DNA of 29,664 nucleotides. Source: JAVBNA01 sp031551875. Its GTDB lineage: Bacteria; Bacillota; Clostridia; Oscillospirales; Acutalibacteraceae. Location: assembly GCA_031551875.1 (NCBI GenBank), contig JAVBNA010000042.1, positions 1-29,664 on the forward strand, in the 5' to 3' direction. Below, piece by piece: positions 13,264-23,100 of this stretch; position 1 is the first letter of the stretch, and every line of letters starts with the position of its first letter. The notes beneath the pieces were generated by a model. The model was not told the origin of the DNA, made no database searches, and saw nothing but the letters and a program-made list of their open reading frames with translations. The position numbers and the translations under genes were made by a program.

Positions 13264-13479
13264 ATGCCCCGGGAGGAACTTTTCTCTGAGAGCCCGCTCA
13301 TGCGCGGGGACATAAACGGCGACGGCCAGGTGGATCTTGCTGATGTGCTCTGTCTAACGCAGTATCTGGCCGGAAAACGAACGCTGACCGACCGTCAGAA
13401 ACAAGCGGGCGACCTGGACGGCGACGGAGAGATCACCGAAGCGGACGTGCGTATCCTGATGCGGATGTGCTTAGACTAG
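13264..13479 (+). CDS. Free-standing dockerin domain protein without signal peptide
   Basis: This encodes 71 aa from ATG 13264, with GGAGGTG at 13251-13257; the in-frame ATG at 13228 has no ribosome binding site. Almost the whole protein is a dockerin: two calcium-binding loops, DINGDGQVDLAD and DLDGDGEITEAD, each followed by a helix (VLCLTQYLAGKR and VRILMRMCLD), with a TLTDRQKQAG linker. Fifteen residues precede the module, and there is no signal peptide or membrane segment. Dockerins normally sit on secreted enzymes, so a cytoplasmic or non-classically exported one is odd. It has its own promoter and terminator, arguing against a broken gene remnant. Its loops are closer to the textbook consensus than those of the neighbouring enzymes. 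Confidence 0.88.
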   Translation: MPREELFSESPLMRGDINGDGQVDLADVLCLTQYLAGKRTLTDRQKQAGDLDGDGEITEADVRILMRMCLD

Positions 13480-13518
13480 TATCTTGCAGGGGACAGATTT
13501 CAGCGGACATGGAGCAGG

Positions 13519-13550
13519 CCGGGAAATGCAACAGCATTTCCCGGATTTTT
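13519..13550 (+). terminator. Terminator of the dockerin gene
   Basis: An 11-bp stem, CCGGGAAATGC with GCATTTCCCGG, around an AACA loop, then ATTTTTG. Confidence 0.88.
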
Positions 13551-13595
13551 GTCAGTTTTTTGTGTGAAATAATTATTCTTATTTCTTTTATTCCA

Positions 13596-13657
13596 TTGAA
13601 ATATTAAGTATATTGTCATATAATACAAATAATGGTGTATTTTCTTTTTACGCCATT
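13596..13657 (+). promoter_or_regulatory. Promoter and start-site inverted repeat of the second GH43 gene
   Basis: TTGAAA (13596-13601), 17 bp, TATAAT (13619-13624). At the expected start of transcription an imperfect inverted repeat, AATGGTGT (13631-13638) and ACGCCATT (13650-13657), lies in the same place as the AATTGGT/ACCAATT repeat of the element GH43, though the sequences differ. Confidence 0.65.
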
Positions 13658-13693
13658 GGGAAAGAAGGCCGAAAATAAAGGAGGAAGATTTTT

Positions 13694-15955
13694 ATGGCAA
13701 GAAAGCACATCCCCAAACTGGCACTGGTCATGCTCCTGGTCGTCAGCCTCCTGCTGACAAGCGTCCCCGTATTCACCGCCGCGGCGGCGGGCAGCACCGA
13801 TACCAACGCGACCTTTGCAAACACCGTTCTCTCCACAGCGGCAGATCCCCATGTTCTCTATGACGAAGCAAGCGGTTATTACTACGCCTATTCAACCGCG
13901 GGCGCGAAGAGCGGTTACCGGTTCGGGATCTACCGGTCACCCGATCTCACCACTTGGGAGCAGCTCAACGGCGCGATTCCGAGCAGTGATCCCAACACCT
14001 GGGCCAACGACTGGTTCTGGGCGCCCGAGTGCTACTACAACGAGAACAACGGCTACTACTACCTGTTCTATTCGGGTCGTATGACAACGAACGCCAACAA
14101 GCTGGCCCACTTCGGCACCACCTCCTTTGAGGAGGCCTGCAAAACCGGTGTCGCGGTTTCCACGTCGCCCGCGGGCCCCTTCTACAACATCACCAAGGCA
14201 CCCATCGACTACTATCCCTATGATCCGGTTTACCATGATGTCAACCAGATCATGGATTCAGTGCAAAAACTGCCCCCCGCCACCAAGGAGCTGGGTGAAA
14301 CCGCGCCTCTGGGCGTGTATCTCCCCTTCATCGACGCCAACGTTTTCTTTGATGACAACGGCGAAATCTATCTCTATTATTCCCGCAATGCCTACCGCAA
14401 CTGGGTGTGGGACGACGATCTCGGCAAATACATAGAGGAGTCCAACATCTACGCGGTCAAGCTGACCTCCGATTGGTGGAACACCACCGGCGCGCCGGTC
14501 ATGCCGAGCGTGGATCCGGCGTATGTCAACTCGAACAAGGCCGTGGGCGACGGCGAAACGGTTCGCAAGGACGGCTTTGTGCCGGTCATCAACTACGGTA
14601 TGCAGAAACAGGCCTGGGAAAACGGTCACGTCAACGACTACACGACCACCAACGGCGCCAACAAAGACCGCCGCTGGGCCGAAGGCTCGACGACCATGAA
14701 GTTCTATTACACACAGAACGGTGTCAGAAAGGCCAAGTACTACATTGTGTACTCCTGCAACAACCATGAGAACAGATGGTACGGTGAAGGCTATGCGACC
14801 GCCGACAGCCCTCTGGGCCCCTGGAAAAAGTCGGAAAACAACCCGATTGTCGCTCTGGATGACAGCGGCCCGGTCAAAATGTACGGCACAGGCCACGGTT
14901 CTTTCATCTCCTCACCCGACGGTAAAGAGATGTACCATGTCTACCATTCCCGTCCGAACCCCACGGGAACGCGGTATATGTACACGAACAAATTTATCTT
15001 TGATGAAGAAACCCTTGAATACGGCGCGCCCACGATTCGTGTCGACCAGATTATCGGCGACCAGCCGATTCCCTCGGGTGTCGCTCCCTACACGCTGCCC
15101 CTGACCTGCAACGTTCAGGAAACCAGCGCAAATAAGTATGACGTTTCCTTTAACGTGCTCGCAGCGCAGAGCGCCGCGCTCAATCTGGCCAACACACAGA
15201 ACCGTGTTGCCGTCACGGTCAGCAACCCGGCCGCGGCAAGCTATACCGCCAAAAACACGAGTTCGGGTACAATTACGCTTCTGACCGACGACGAAGTAAC
15301 GGTCACGTTCACCTATCAGCGCAGAAAAGCCGACGGCAGCTACTATGACGTGCTCAACAACGCTTCTAACGCAGCCACCGCCGTGCAGCGCCAGCTGACC
15401 TTCAATTCCCCGGCTTATTCGCTCAGCAAGGGCGAAACCATCACCGTGCCCATTCGTGTCAAGGACTGCAACGGCTTCTCCGGTATGAGCGGCGTCATTA
15501 AATATGATGACCAGCTGTTGGCTTTGGAGGGCATCAGCGCAAGAAAAGGCTATTCCCTTGTCTCCGGCGGCAATTCCTTTGTGGCGGCTACTCCTGGCGG
15601 CGCTGGTGTAACCGGCGATACCATCGTTGGCTATGCCCTGTTCCGCGCCCTGGCCGACGTGGAGGATGATATCTCCACGATTGTTTCCTTCCAGAACATC
15701 ACCGCCTACAATGATGCGCTGCAATCCATCAATCCCAACCTGCCCGACATTACGATCAACCTTCTTGCCGAGCCGCCCCAGACGGGCGACGTCAACCTCG
15801 ACGGAAAAATTGACGTGGCAGACGCGATCGCTTTGATGCAGTATCTGGCTGGCAGCAAGACGCTGACCTCCCGCCAGCTCAAAGCAGCTGATGCCAATAA
15901 GGACGGCAAGGTCAACGTCGGCGACGTCACGATCATCATGCAGATGTGCCTTTAG
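13694..15955 (+). CDS. Secreted GH43 enzyme with cohesin-like and dockerin modules
   Basis: This encodes 753 aa from ATG 13694, with GGAGG at 13681. Signal peptide about 1-32. The GH43 propeller spans about 40-450, with probable Asp51 (AADPHVLYDE, base), Asp214 (LPFIDAN) and Glu330 (RRWAEGS, acid). A linker, a cohesin-like domain (about 565-690; YSLSKGETITVPIRVKDCNG, then IKYDDQLLALEGI) and a dockerin (about 697-753; DVNLDGKIDVAD and DANKDGKVNVGD) follow. It is colinear with the GH43 in the pdaB element over its whole length and shares long blocks such as KELGETAPLGVYLPFID and RNWVWDDDLGKYIEESN. The two are therefore paralogues of a full three-module architecture. Substrate is unknown. Confidence 0.93.
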   Translation: MARKHIPKLALVMLLVVSLLLTSVPVFTAAAAGSTDTNATFANTVLSTAADPHVLYDEASGYYYAYSTAGAKSGYRFGIYRSPDLTTWEQLNGAIPSSDPNTWANDWFWAPECYYNENNGYYYLFYSGRMTTNANKLAHFGTTSFEEACKTGVAVSTSPAGPFYNITKAPIDYYPYDPVYHDVNQIMDSVQKLPPATKELGETAPLGVYLPFIDANVFFDDNGEIYLYYSRNAYRNWVWDDDLGKYIEESNIYAVKLTSDWWNTTGAPVMPSVDPAYVNSNKAVGDGETVRKDGFVPVINYGMQKQAWENGHVNDYTTTNGANKDRRWAEGSTTMKFYYTQNGVRKAKYYIVYSCNNHENRWYGEGYATADSPLGPWKKSENNPIVALDDSGPVKMYGTGHGSFISSPDGKEMYHVYHSRPNPTGTRYMYTNKFIFDEETLEYGAPTIRVDQIIGDQPIPSGVAPYTLPLTCNVQETSANKYDVSFNVLAAQSAALNLANTQNRVAVTVSNPAAASYTAKNTSSGTITLLTDDEVTVTFTYQRRKADGSYYDVLNNASNAATAVQRQLTFNSPAYSLSKGETITVPIRVKDCNGFSGMSGVIKYDDQLLALEGISARKGYSLVSGGNSFVAATPGGAGVTGDTIVGYALFRALADVEDDISTIVSFQNITAYNDALQSINPNLPDITINLLAEPPQTGDVNLDGKIDVADAIALMQYLAGSKTLTSRQLKAADANKDGKVNVGDVTIIMQMCL
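15899..15953 (+). repeat. 55-bp dockerin-coding repeat, copy A (inverted with 17125-17179)
   Basis: Bases 15899-15953, encoding the second dockerin loop and last helix, are identical to the reverse complement of 17125-17179 in the GH2 gene, including synonymous positions. The two copies are 1.2 kb apart and inverted. The GH43 in the element differs at many third positions in the same segment. Confidence 0.9.
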
Positions 15956-15992
15956 TTAGACGACAGCTTACCGATAGCAGATCACAAACAGA

Positions 15993-16029
15993 GGAAGCCC
16001 GGGGCAGTTGCCCCGGGCTTCCGTTTTTT
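15993..16029 (+). terminator. Terminator of the second GH43 gene
   Basis: A 14-bp GC-rich stem, GGAAGCCCGGGGCA with TGCCCCGGGCTTCC, then GTTTTTTA. Confidence 0.92.
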
Positions 16030-16039
16030 ATGTATCCGT

Positions 16040-16984
16040 TTATCTCGGCGTGATCTTGCTTCCCACGGACAGGCGTCCCAGCGCATCCATGCAGCTGCGT
16101 CCGCACAGCAGGTCAATGACCAGCTCACACTGCTCGGCGTCGCCCGTCTCCATGCGCCCCTCGGCGTCGGCGGTGATGCCGTACGCACTGAGGAAATCCA
16201 GGCGCTCAAGCAGGGGCAGGTTCGCGATGTATTCAAGAATTTGCAGATCGAAGTCGACAAATTTCCGTGCGTTGCCCGCGGCCATCGCCGCTTTCTCAAC
16301 CCCTTCAAAATCGCTGACCACGCCCGCGTCGGCCATGTGTCCCAGACCGCGCGCACAAATCGCACGGTAGCGGTTTTCCAGTCCGAAATCCTTTTCGATT
16401 GAGGACGAAAAAAAGTAGCACTTGCCGTTTACAAGCAGGAAATCAGTGTTCGAGGTAAATTTCAGGAGCGGCTTTTCACTTTCGACAATTTTTCCGCCCT
16501 GCGTCGTACACAGCTTTGCCTTGCCGCCCTGTAAAAAGGGATTGGCCCGCCGCATGAACAGTACCTCTTCCCTGATTTTTCCCTCTTCGTCCTTGGCACA
16601 GCCGTATAAGGCATAGCCGACCGGCGAGGGCGCAACACCCGACACAAAGTTTTCCGCCGCGTATTCCATGGCGGAGCGGATGCTCGGCACTATGTCGCCC
16701 AGCGCATCTTTCATGCGCTCATCGTCCTGCGAGATACACCCGATGACCTCCTTGGGTAAAAAGGGCGTATATTCGGTGATTGAGCGGTCAGGAATTGTCT
16801 TTTGCAGCAGGGTCATGATCAAATTTTCCGCAAACGCCTCCATGTCCGCCATCGGGCAGGCGGCAAAGTCCAGTTCAATCCCGTCCCGGCCCTTGTGCGT
16901 ACTGTACAGTGCCAGCCTCCAGTCCAGAGCTTGGGGGGTTACAGCCCGCAGATCTGCAATCAGGGTGGGCGTGTCCATACTCAT
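16040..16984 (-). CDS. DUF4868-like protein (possible KwaB relative)
   Basis: This encodes 315 aa if translation starts at ATG 16982-16984 (MSMDTPTL, preceded by GAAGGAAAGG); MDTPTL at 16976-16978 and MNRRK at 17015-17017 are alternatives. It is a soluble protein without signal or TM. The central and C-terminal parts (KFTSNTDFLLVNGKCYFFSS, then EKDFGLENRYRAIC, then ARKFVDFDLQILEYI) resemble the DUF4868 layout: a short strand pair, an F-x-F-x-x-x-Y block, and long helices. KwaB of the Kiwa anti-phage system belongs to this family. No KwaA membrane partner is encoded next to it, so a defence role is only a possibility. It is flanked by terminators on both sides and stands alone. The family call is tentative. 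Confidence 0.75.
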   Translation of the reverse strand: MSMDTPTLIADLRAVTPQALDWRLALYSTHKGRDGIELDFAACPMADMEAFAENLIMTLLQKTIPDRSITEYTPFLPKEVIGCISQDDERMKDALGDIVPSIRSAMEYAAENFVSGVAPSPVGYALYGCAKDEEGKIREEVLFMRRANPFLQGGKAKLCTTQGGKIVESEKPLLKFTSNTDFLLVNGKCYFFSSSIEKDFGLENRYRAICARGLGHMADAGVVSDFEGVEKAAMAAGNARKFVDFDLQILEYIANLPLLERLDFLSAYGITADAEGRMETGDAEQCELVIDLLCGRSCMDALGRLSVGSKITPR

Positions 16985-17059
16985 CTTCCTTTCCTTCGGA
17001 TATTTCCGTCGGTTCATCTTACCATCCATGATAGGCTTCTGTCAACCTGCCGGAAAGAG

Positions 17060-17090
17060 AAATATCCCCCGGTATAACCGGGGGATATTT
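17060..17090 (-). terminator. Terminator of the GH2 gene
   Basis: A 14-bp stem, AAATATCCCCCGGT with ACCGGGGGATATTT, around a 3-nt loop, followed on the minus strand by CTCTTTCC. It lies 33 bp after the GH2 stop. Confidence 0.8.
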
Positions 17091-17122
17091 CCGTTATCAG
17101 TTATGTGATGTTTGCGCTCTAA

Positions 17123-20100
17123 TCAAAGGCACATCTGCATGATGATCGTGACGTCGCCGACGTTGACCTTGCCGTCCTTGTTGACGTCCGCCGCCTTGAG
17201 CTGCCGTGCGGTCAGGGTGCGGCTTCCGGCGAGATACTGCATGAGCATGATCGCGTCCGCAACCGTCACATCGCTGTCGCTGTCCAGGTCGCCGGACATC
17301 GGCGGGATTCCCTCGATGAGAACCTCGGCAAAGTGGAGGGTGACCTCGGTGGGATCGGTGTTTTCATCCTCGGCAATGATCGACTGGGGATCAAGCGTTA
17401 TATAGGTCTTGATGTCGTCGAGCAAATCCGCCTTGGCCGTAAAGACCGCATATCCGATTACGACATCGCCGCTGACGCCCATGCCGTCGCTGGTCAGTGC
17501 AATAAATCTGCCGTCCTCGGTAACCACAGAGAAGCCATTCCTGGCGGTGATGGAATTGAGCGTCAGGAGGCTGTCGTCATAGACCAGCTTTCCGATGATG
17601 CCCGCGAGCTTATCACAGTTTCCAATCGTGATCGGAACCGCAACCGTGCCGCCGGTAGAAACCACTGTGTACTCGTCGGCCTTCACCGTGACCTCACATG
17701 AGGAGGTGTAGCCGCCGTCGTTGGCCGTGACCGTGATCACGGTTTTTCCGGTCATGACCGGTGTCACCAAGCCGTCCTGATTAACCGTGGCAACCGCCTC
17801 ATTGCTGGAGGTCCAGGTAACGCTGCGGTCGGAAGCGTCGGCCGGGGTGAACACGGGGATGAGCTTCTTGGCCGCACCAATGCCGACGCTGTCCGCCGCG
17901 CTCAGTTCTACGTTCTCAAGCGGGATGTTGATCTCGTAATTGAAGCCCGCCTTGTAGCTGTTCGCGATGGAGGAGAAGTTCGCGGTGTTCGCCGCCACCG
18001 GGACAAAGGTATAGCTGTAGGAATAGTTTCCGGCGGACAGCGTGTACTGAGACAGCGTGCCCGGTCCGCAGGAGGCGCCGCCGGTTCCGCGGGAACCGTA
18101 GCTGATACCGACCACGGTATCCTCCAGAGGCTTGAGCTGGTAGGGATGACGGTTGCCCGATAGGTTGCGCCATCCGAAGTGCAGCGCGTTGGCCTCAAAC
18201 AGCTTGTTGCCGGTCGCGGCCACCAGAAGGCCGGTGTTCGCCGTACCGGTCAGAGCCATCCAGCGGGTCTGCTGGTGTGTGCCGGTATCCTGCGGCTTGA
18301 TGTAGCTGTGATAGTTTTGGGTGACCGTCGTTTTGTACTCGCCGACAAACGAACCGGTCATCCTGTCGTTGAGGTTTTCATTTTCGCCGCTGGTCAGCCA
18401 CGTGACATTCTCAAAGCTGCCGGGCATCTTCATGTCCACGCCAAACCGCAGCAGGGCGGACGTGTTGGTTGTGCGCAGCGCCGTGGTCACCTGAATGGCG
18501 CCGTTGAAGAATACTTTGTAGGTCATGTCCGCATAGGTGGAACTGCTGATCGCCGTCAAACGATAGCTGACCGCAATGGTCACATAATCGTTCCTCTGGG
18601 TGCCGCTCAGCTTGTGAGGTGTCACCGTGACCGTCGGGGCGGGCAGCGCAATGTCAAGGTTCGTCCAGCTGTTGTCCGAAACGTTGTCATTGTCATTCTT
18701 GGCGCGCCAGAACACCGGGCTCGGACCGTCCTTGATCAGCTGTACACCGTTCGCGGTGTAGTCGGTGATCTTGCCGGTGGTCTTGTTGAGGGTCACATTG
18801 AAGTTCTCGCCGGTGATCGCGACCTCACTCGATCCGTTGTCCACAGAAAGGCTGTTCAGGCCGGTGAACTGGGCGGCGGCGACGCTGTCACCGGTAAAGG
18901 GCAGCTTGAACTGCTCCTGACCGATCGCGTATCCGGCCTTTTCCCATGTGGTATCCTTCTTGAGGCAGGCCTGAATTTTTAGGAAATACTCAGAGCCGGG
19001 GTTCAGTGTGGCGGGCATGCTCGCCAGATAGGGCACATTCATCGCCACAGTGGGGATGTTATAGGCCACAAGAATCTTACTGGAGGCCACCGGTATGCTG
19101 GGCACGCTTGGCACGAGACCCGTGCCGATCACCTTGCCATCTTCCAGAAGCGTCCACTTATAGTCGTACGCGTTGGCGTTGACGCCAAGGCTCTCATTGC
19201 GGACGTTGACCTTGCCGGCCTTGAGATCCGCGTCGGAAGCGACAAAATTGATCTCCTGATAGACATGTCTGACTTCATCCATTTCCGGCTGAATCTCACG
19301 GGTTGCCGCGATGATGCCGTTGGCGCAGAAGTTGTTGTCGGTGTTGCCCTCGCCCCAGTCTCCGCCATAGCCGAGATACAGGCCGTTGTTGTGGTAATCC
19401 CACAGGGAGGGCGGTGTCTCTTTCAGGTCGCCCTTGGTATAGTCACCGTAGAAGATGATGCTGCTGTCATTGGTGGGGCAGGCGTCGCTGGGCTTACGGT
19501 TCGAATCGCGGAATTCCTCCTCGGATAGCGCGCGGGTGTATACACGGGCGCCCGCGATGTAGGAAACCGAGTCACGGCCCGAGCCGCTCTGGGTGTCACG
19601 GCCCACGCCGAAGGCATAGTTGTTGGTGGTGATTCTGCCCGATCCGATGCTCTTCACGACAGGTTCGTTGTTGTCGTAGTAGAGCTTGAGGTTGGCGCCG
19701 TCAAAGGTACCGATAATGTGATGCATCTGGCCGTCTGTAAAGTTGGCCGGGATGGGGGTGTTGACCGAGATCCACTTGGTGTCGTTTGAAGAACCGGCGG
19801 AGTTGTAGACGTAGAATTCAAAGACGTCCACGCTGTTGATTGTGCCGGTCTTGATGGCGAACTGCGTGTCGCCTTTGGCCACAAGAACTTTGTCGGCGGT
19901 AACCGACTGCGGGCGGGCCCAAACCTCTACCGTAAAGGGCTGGAGCCCGGAAATCTTCTCATTGAAGATGTCTTGGCCGCCCGTTCCGGCGGTGTTCGCA
20001 TAGGTGACAGCCGCGCCGGGCTTGAGCACACGGCCGTACTGCGGGTCAACGGTAAACAGGTTGTCTACCACAATGGTGTTGGTCAAACCGGTCAGCTTGA

Positions 20101-23100
20101 GCGGGCCGACTTCGGGAAGCGAGAAGGAACTGGTGGGCTTGGTCCAGATCGACTGGTCAACCCAGTCCCAGATGCAGCCGCCCTGTGCCAGGCTGTAGCC
20201 GCGGTAACCGTCCCAATACTCTTTCAGGTTACCGACCGAGTTGCCCATGGCGTGCGCGTATTCACACTGGAAGTAGGGCAGGCGGGCGGTGCCGTTGGAC
20301 CAGGCTGCGCTGACGCTCGCGCTCTCTCCCACGCCGGCGTACATGCGGCTGTACATATCGAAGCGGCGGTCAGCGTTTCTGCCGGCGACATAGTTCTGAT
20401 TGTTGATCTGAGAGTAGCGGCCCTCCAGATGGATCGGGCGGGTGTAGTCCCAGCCGCGCATGGTCTCCGAGACCAGTTCCCATCTGTCACTTGAGCCGGT
20501 TTCATTGCCGACCGACCACATGACGACCGATGGATAGTTCATGACACGCAGCATGTTGTTTTTCTGACGGTTGATGATTGCGTCATAGAAGTTGTTTTGA
20601 TGCAGAACCGTCGAAGTGGTTGTGCTGGAGGTGTTGGTTGAGTTGCCGTCCACGCTTCCGTGGCGTTCGACGTTGGCCTCGGCGCAAACCATGATGCCGT
20701 ACTTGTTGGCCAGCCAATAGAGGTAGGAATCGGACGGGTAGTGGGAGGTGCGGATGGTGTTGATGTTGTACTGCTTCATGAGCTTGAGCTCTTTTTCATA
20801 GTCCGCAGGCTTCACATAACGGCCGCCGTAGGGAGAATTCTCATGGCGGTTGACGCCGCGGTACAGGATCTTCTGGCCGTTGAGGCGCATGACGTCGGGT
20901 GTGACGTTGTCCTCCAGACGGAAGGTAACCTGCCGGAAGCCGAGTTCCTGGCTCAGGTACTCATACACCTGTCCGGTCACCTTGTCGTACAGGGTGATGA
21001 CCATGGTGTAGAGGTAGGGATCGTCGGTGAACCATTTGTGCGGGTTGCGCACGGTCACACTGCCGCTGACCGTCAGCTTGCTGTTCGGGGCGAGGGAGCC
21101 CACGTCATACTTGAGGCAGCGATCCTTGGTGATGTCGGTGGCGCCGTCGTAGACGTTGACCGCAACGCCGAGGTTCTCATAGGTTTTGTCGGTGGTATAG
21201 TTCTGAACCGTGGTGCTCAGCTTGAGTGTCGCATCGGTAAAGGTGGAATCAAAGGGTGTATCCACCTTGTAGTCCTGAATATGCACCGGGGGGGTCGCCA
21301 TCAGGAACACCTCGCGGTGGATACCGGACAGGCGGATCATATCCTGATCCTCCAGCCAGGAACCGTCTGCCCAGCGGAACACCTTGACCGCGAGCAGGTT
21401 CGGGGAACCGTCCTTGTTGAGCAGGTCGGTGATGTCAAACTCGCCGGGGGTCTTGCTGTCCTCGTGATAGCCGACCTCCTTGCCGTTGACGTAGACATAG
21501 TAAGCCGATTCCACGCCCTGGAAGGAGAGGAACACTTTGTAGTTTTTGGCCAGCCAATCGCTGTCCACGGTGAAGAATTTTCTGTAGAAGCCCACGGGGT
21601 TGTAATCATTCGGGGCAATGGGCATATCGGTGTGGTTGTTCTGCCAGATGTTGTAGGTCGTGCCCTTCCAGTTGATCCTCTGGGGCATATTGGTGTTAGT
21701 GTAGAAGGGCGCGTCATAGCCAAAATCGGGATCATAGTAGCCGGTATACGGTACGCCGTCCTTCACGCCCTGCACCTGCCAGCTCGAGGGCACCGCAGCG
21801 CCGTACCAGTTGTCGGCGTTGTAATCGGTCTTATAGAAGTCCACGATGTTCTGTGTCGGGTTGTAGGGATCCTTGGTGGCGTTGGCCGTGGCCAGCGTGC
21901 GGGTCAGTGTCCGGACAATGTTAAATTTCCAGGACGAGGTTTTGGGATCCAGATCGCTCGCCTCGGTCAGCGTCTTATAGAATTTGGACGTGTTCTTGAC
22001 ATAGTTACGCGAGCCGTCAATGGCGGTCTGCGCCGACTGGTAGGGCAGCAGGTCGGCATGGGGCTCTTCGCGGTTGACCTGGAACTGCTGGCTGTAGCGG
22101 GTGGAGCCCACCACGGTACCGGTCCACTCGAGATTGTTGAACGCCGTGCGGGTCTTGTCCGCAAGCGTGACAGCGCCCCAATCGTACACATTGCCGAGGG
22201 TGGGGGTCTTGGAGATGATGGCCGCCTTAAAGACGGTAATCGCGTCCGAAAGCACGGGATAGGCCGCGTGGAGAACCATTTTGTCCGCCGACTCAGAGGC
22301 GGTCACCGCCGCGGCAATGGCAGCGTTGAAGGTGGTCAGGACGCCCACCGCGACGTTGCCGTCCTCGGTGCCCTCGGCCACGCCCGCCTTGGCGTTGTTT
22401 GCCGAGTCGATCAGCGCGAGCAGCTCGGTTTTTGTGTACGTGCTGTAACTGTCATAAAACGCGGCCACCGCTATGTCAATGGAGGTCTTTGTGTCGGCCG
22501 CGTTGGCTGCGGTCGCGTTCTTGAGCAGCGTGTTGATCGCGGACGTGCAGGTTGACAGCGCGGACTGCGGATACTGCTCCTTGCCGCCGCCGATGTTTTC
22601 GGCAGATACACGGGCAATCTGCTCCAGACCGTAGGCGAGCACCGGGGTCAGCGCGTCTTCGCCGACGATGCTTTCCACGTTGAATTCACCGCAGTTTCCG
22701 TAGGAACTGCCGGTATTGTCATTGGTGTAGATCCAGAAGCGGACATAGCGCGCGGCCACTGGCGCGCTGAAAGGGAACCTCGTTTCGGTTCCGTCACCGG
22801 TTTTTCTGGTATAATCCATCACTTTGGTATAATTGACGCCATCGGTACTGACCTCAATAATACCCGAATTTGTGTTTCCGTTTTCGTTGCCGCCTGATCC
22901 CAGAATACGGGGCGCATAGCGTACGGCGGTCACGTCAATGGCCGAACCGAGGTCGACCTGAAGCCAGTGCTTCACGCCGAGAGCGGTGTATGTACTGGAA
23001 GCCCAGCTCGTGTGCCACCAGGTGCCGGCGTTGCCGTCAATCGCACTTTCAGGCGCAGTCGACGGAGACTGTCCGGTCTGATAGCTGCTCGCCGTTACGG

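Noticed and set aside
5525..15955. The two GH43 genes as an assembly duplication
   Set aside because: They differ at many amino-acid and third-codon positions, lie on opposite strands and have different promoters, so they are true paralogues.
20660..22555. Long plus-strand reading frame of about 630 codons opposite the GH2 gene
   Set aside because: It is an antisense shadow of GC-rich GH2 coding sequence; its composition is unlike a real protein and it lacks a ribosome binding site. The similar frame at 6104-7789 opposite GH43 is rejected for the same reason.
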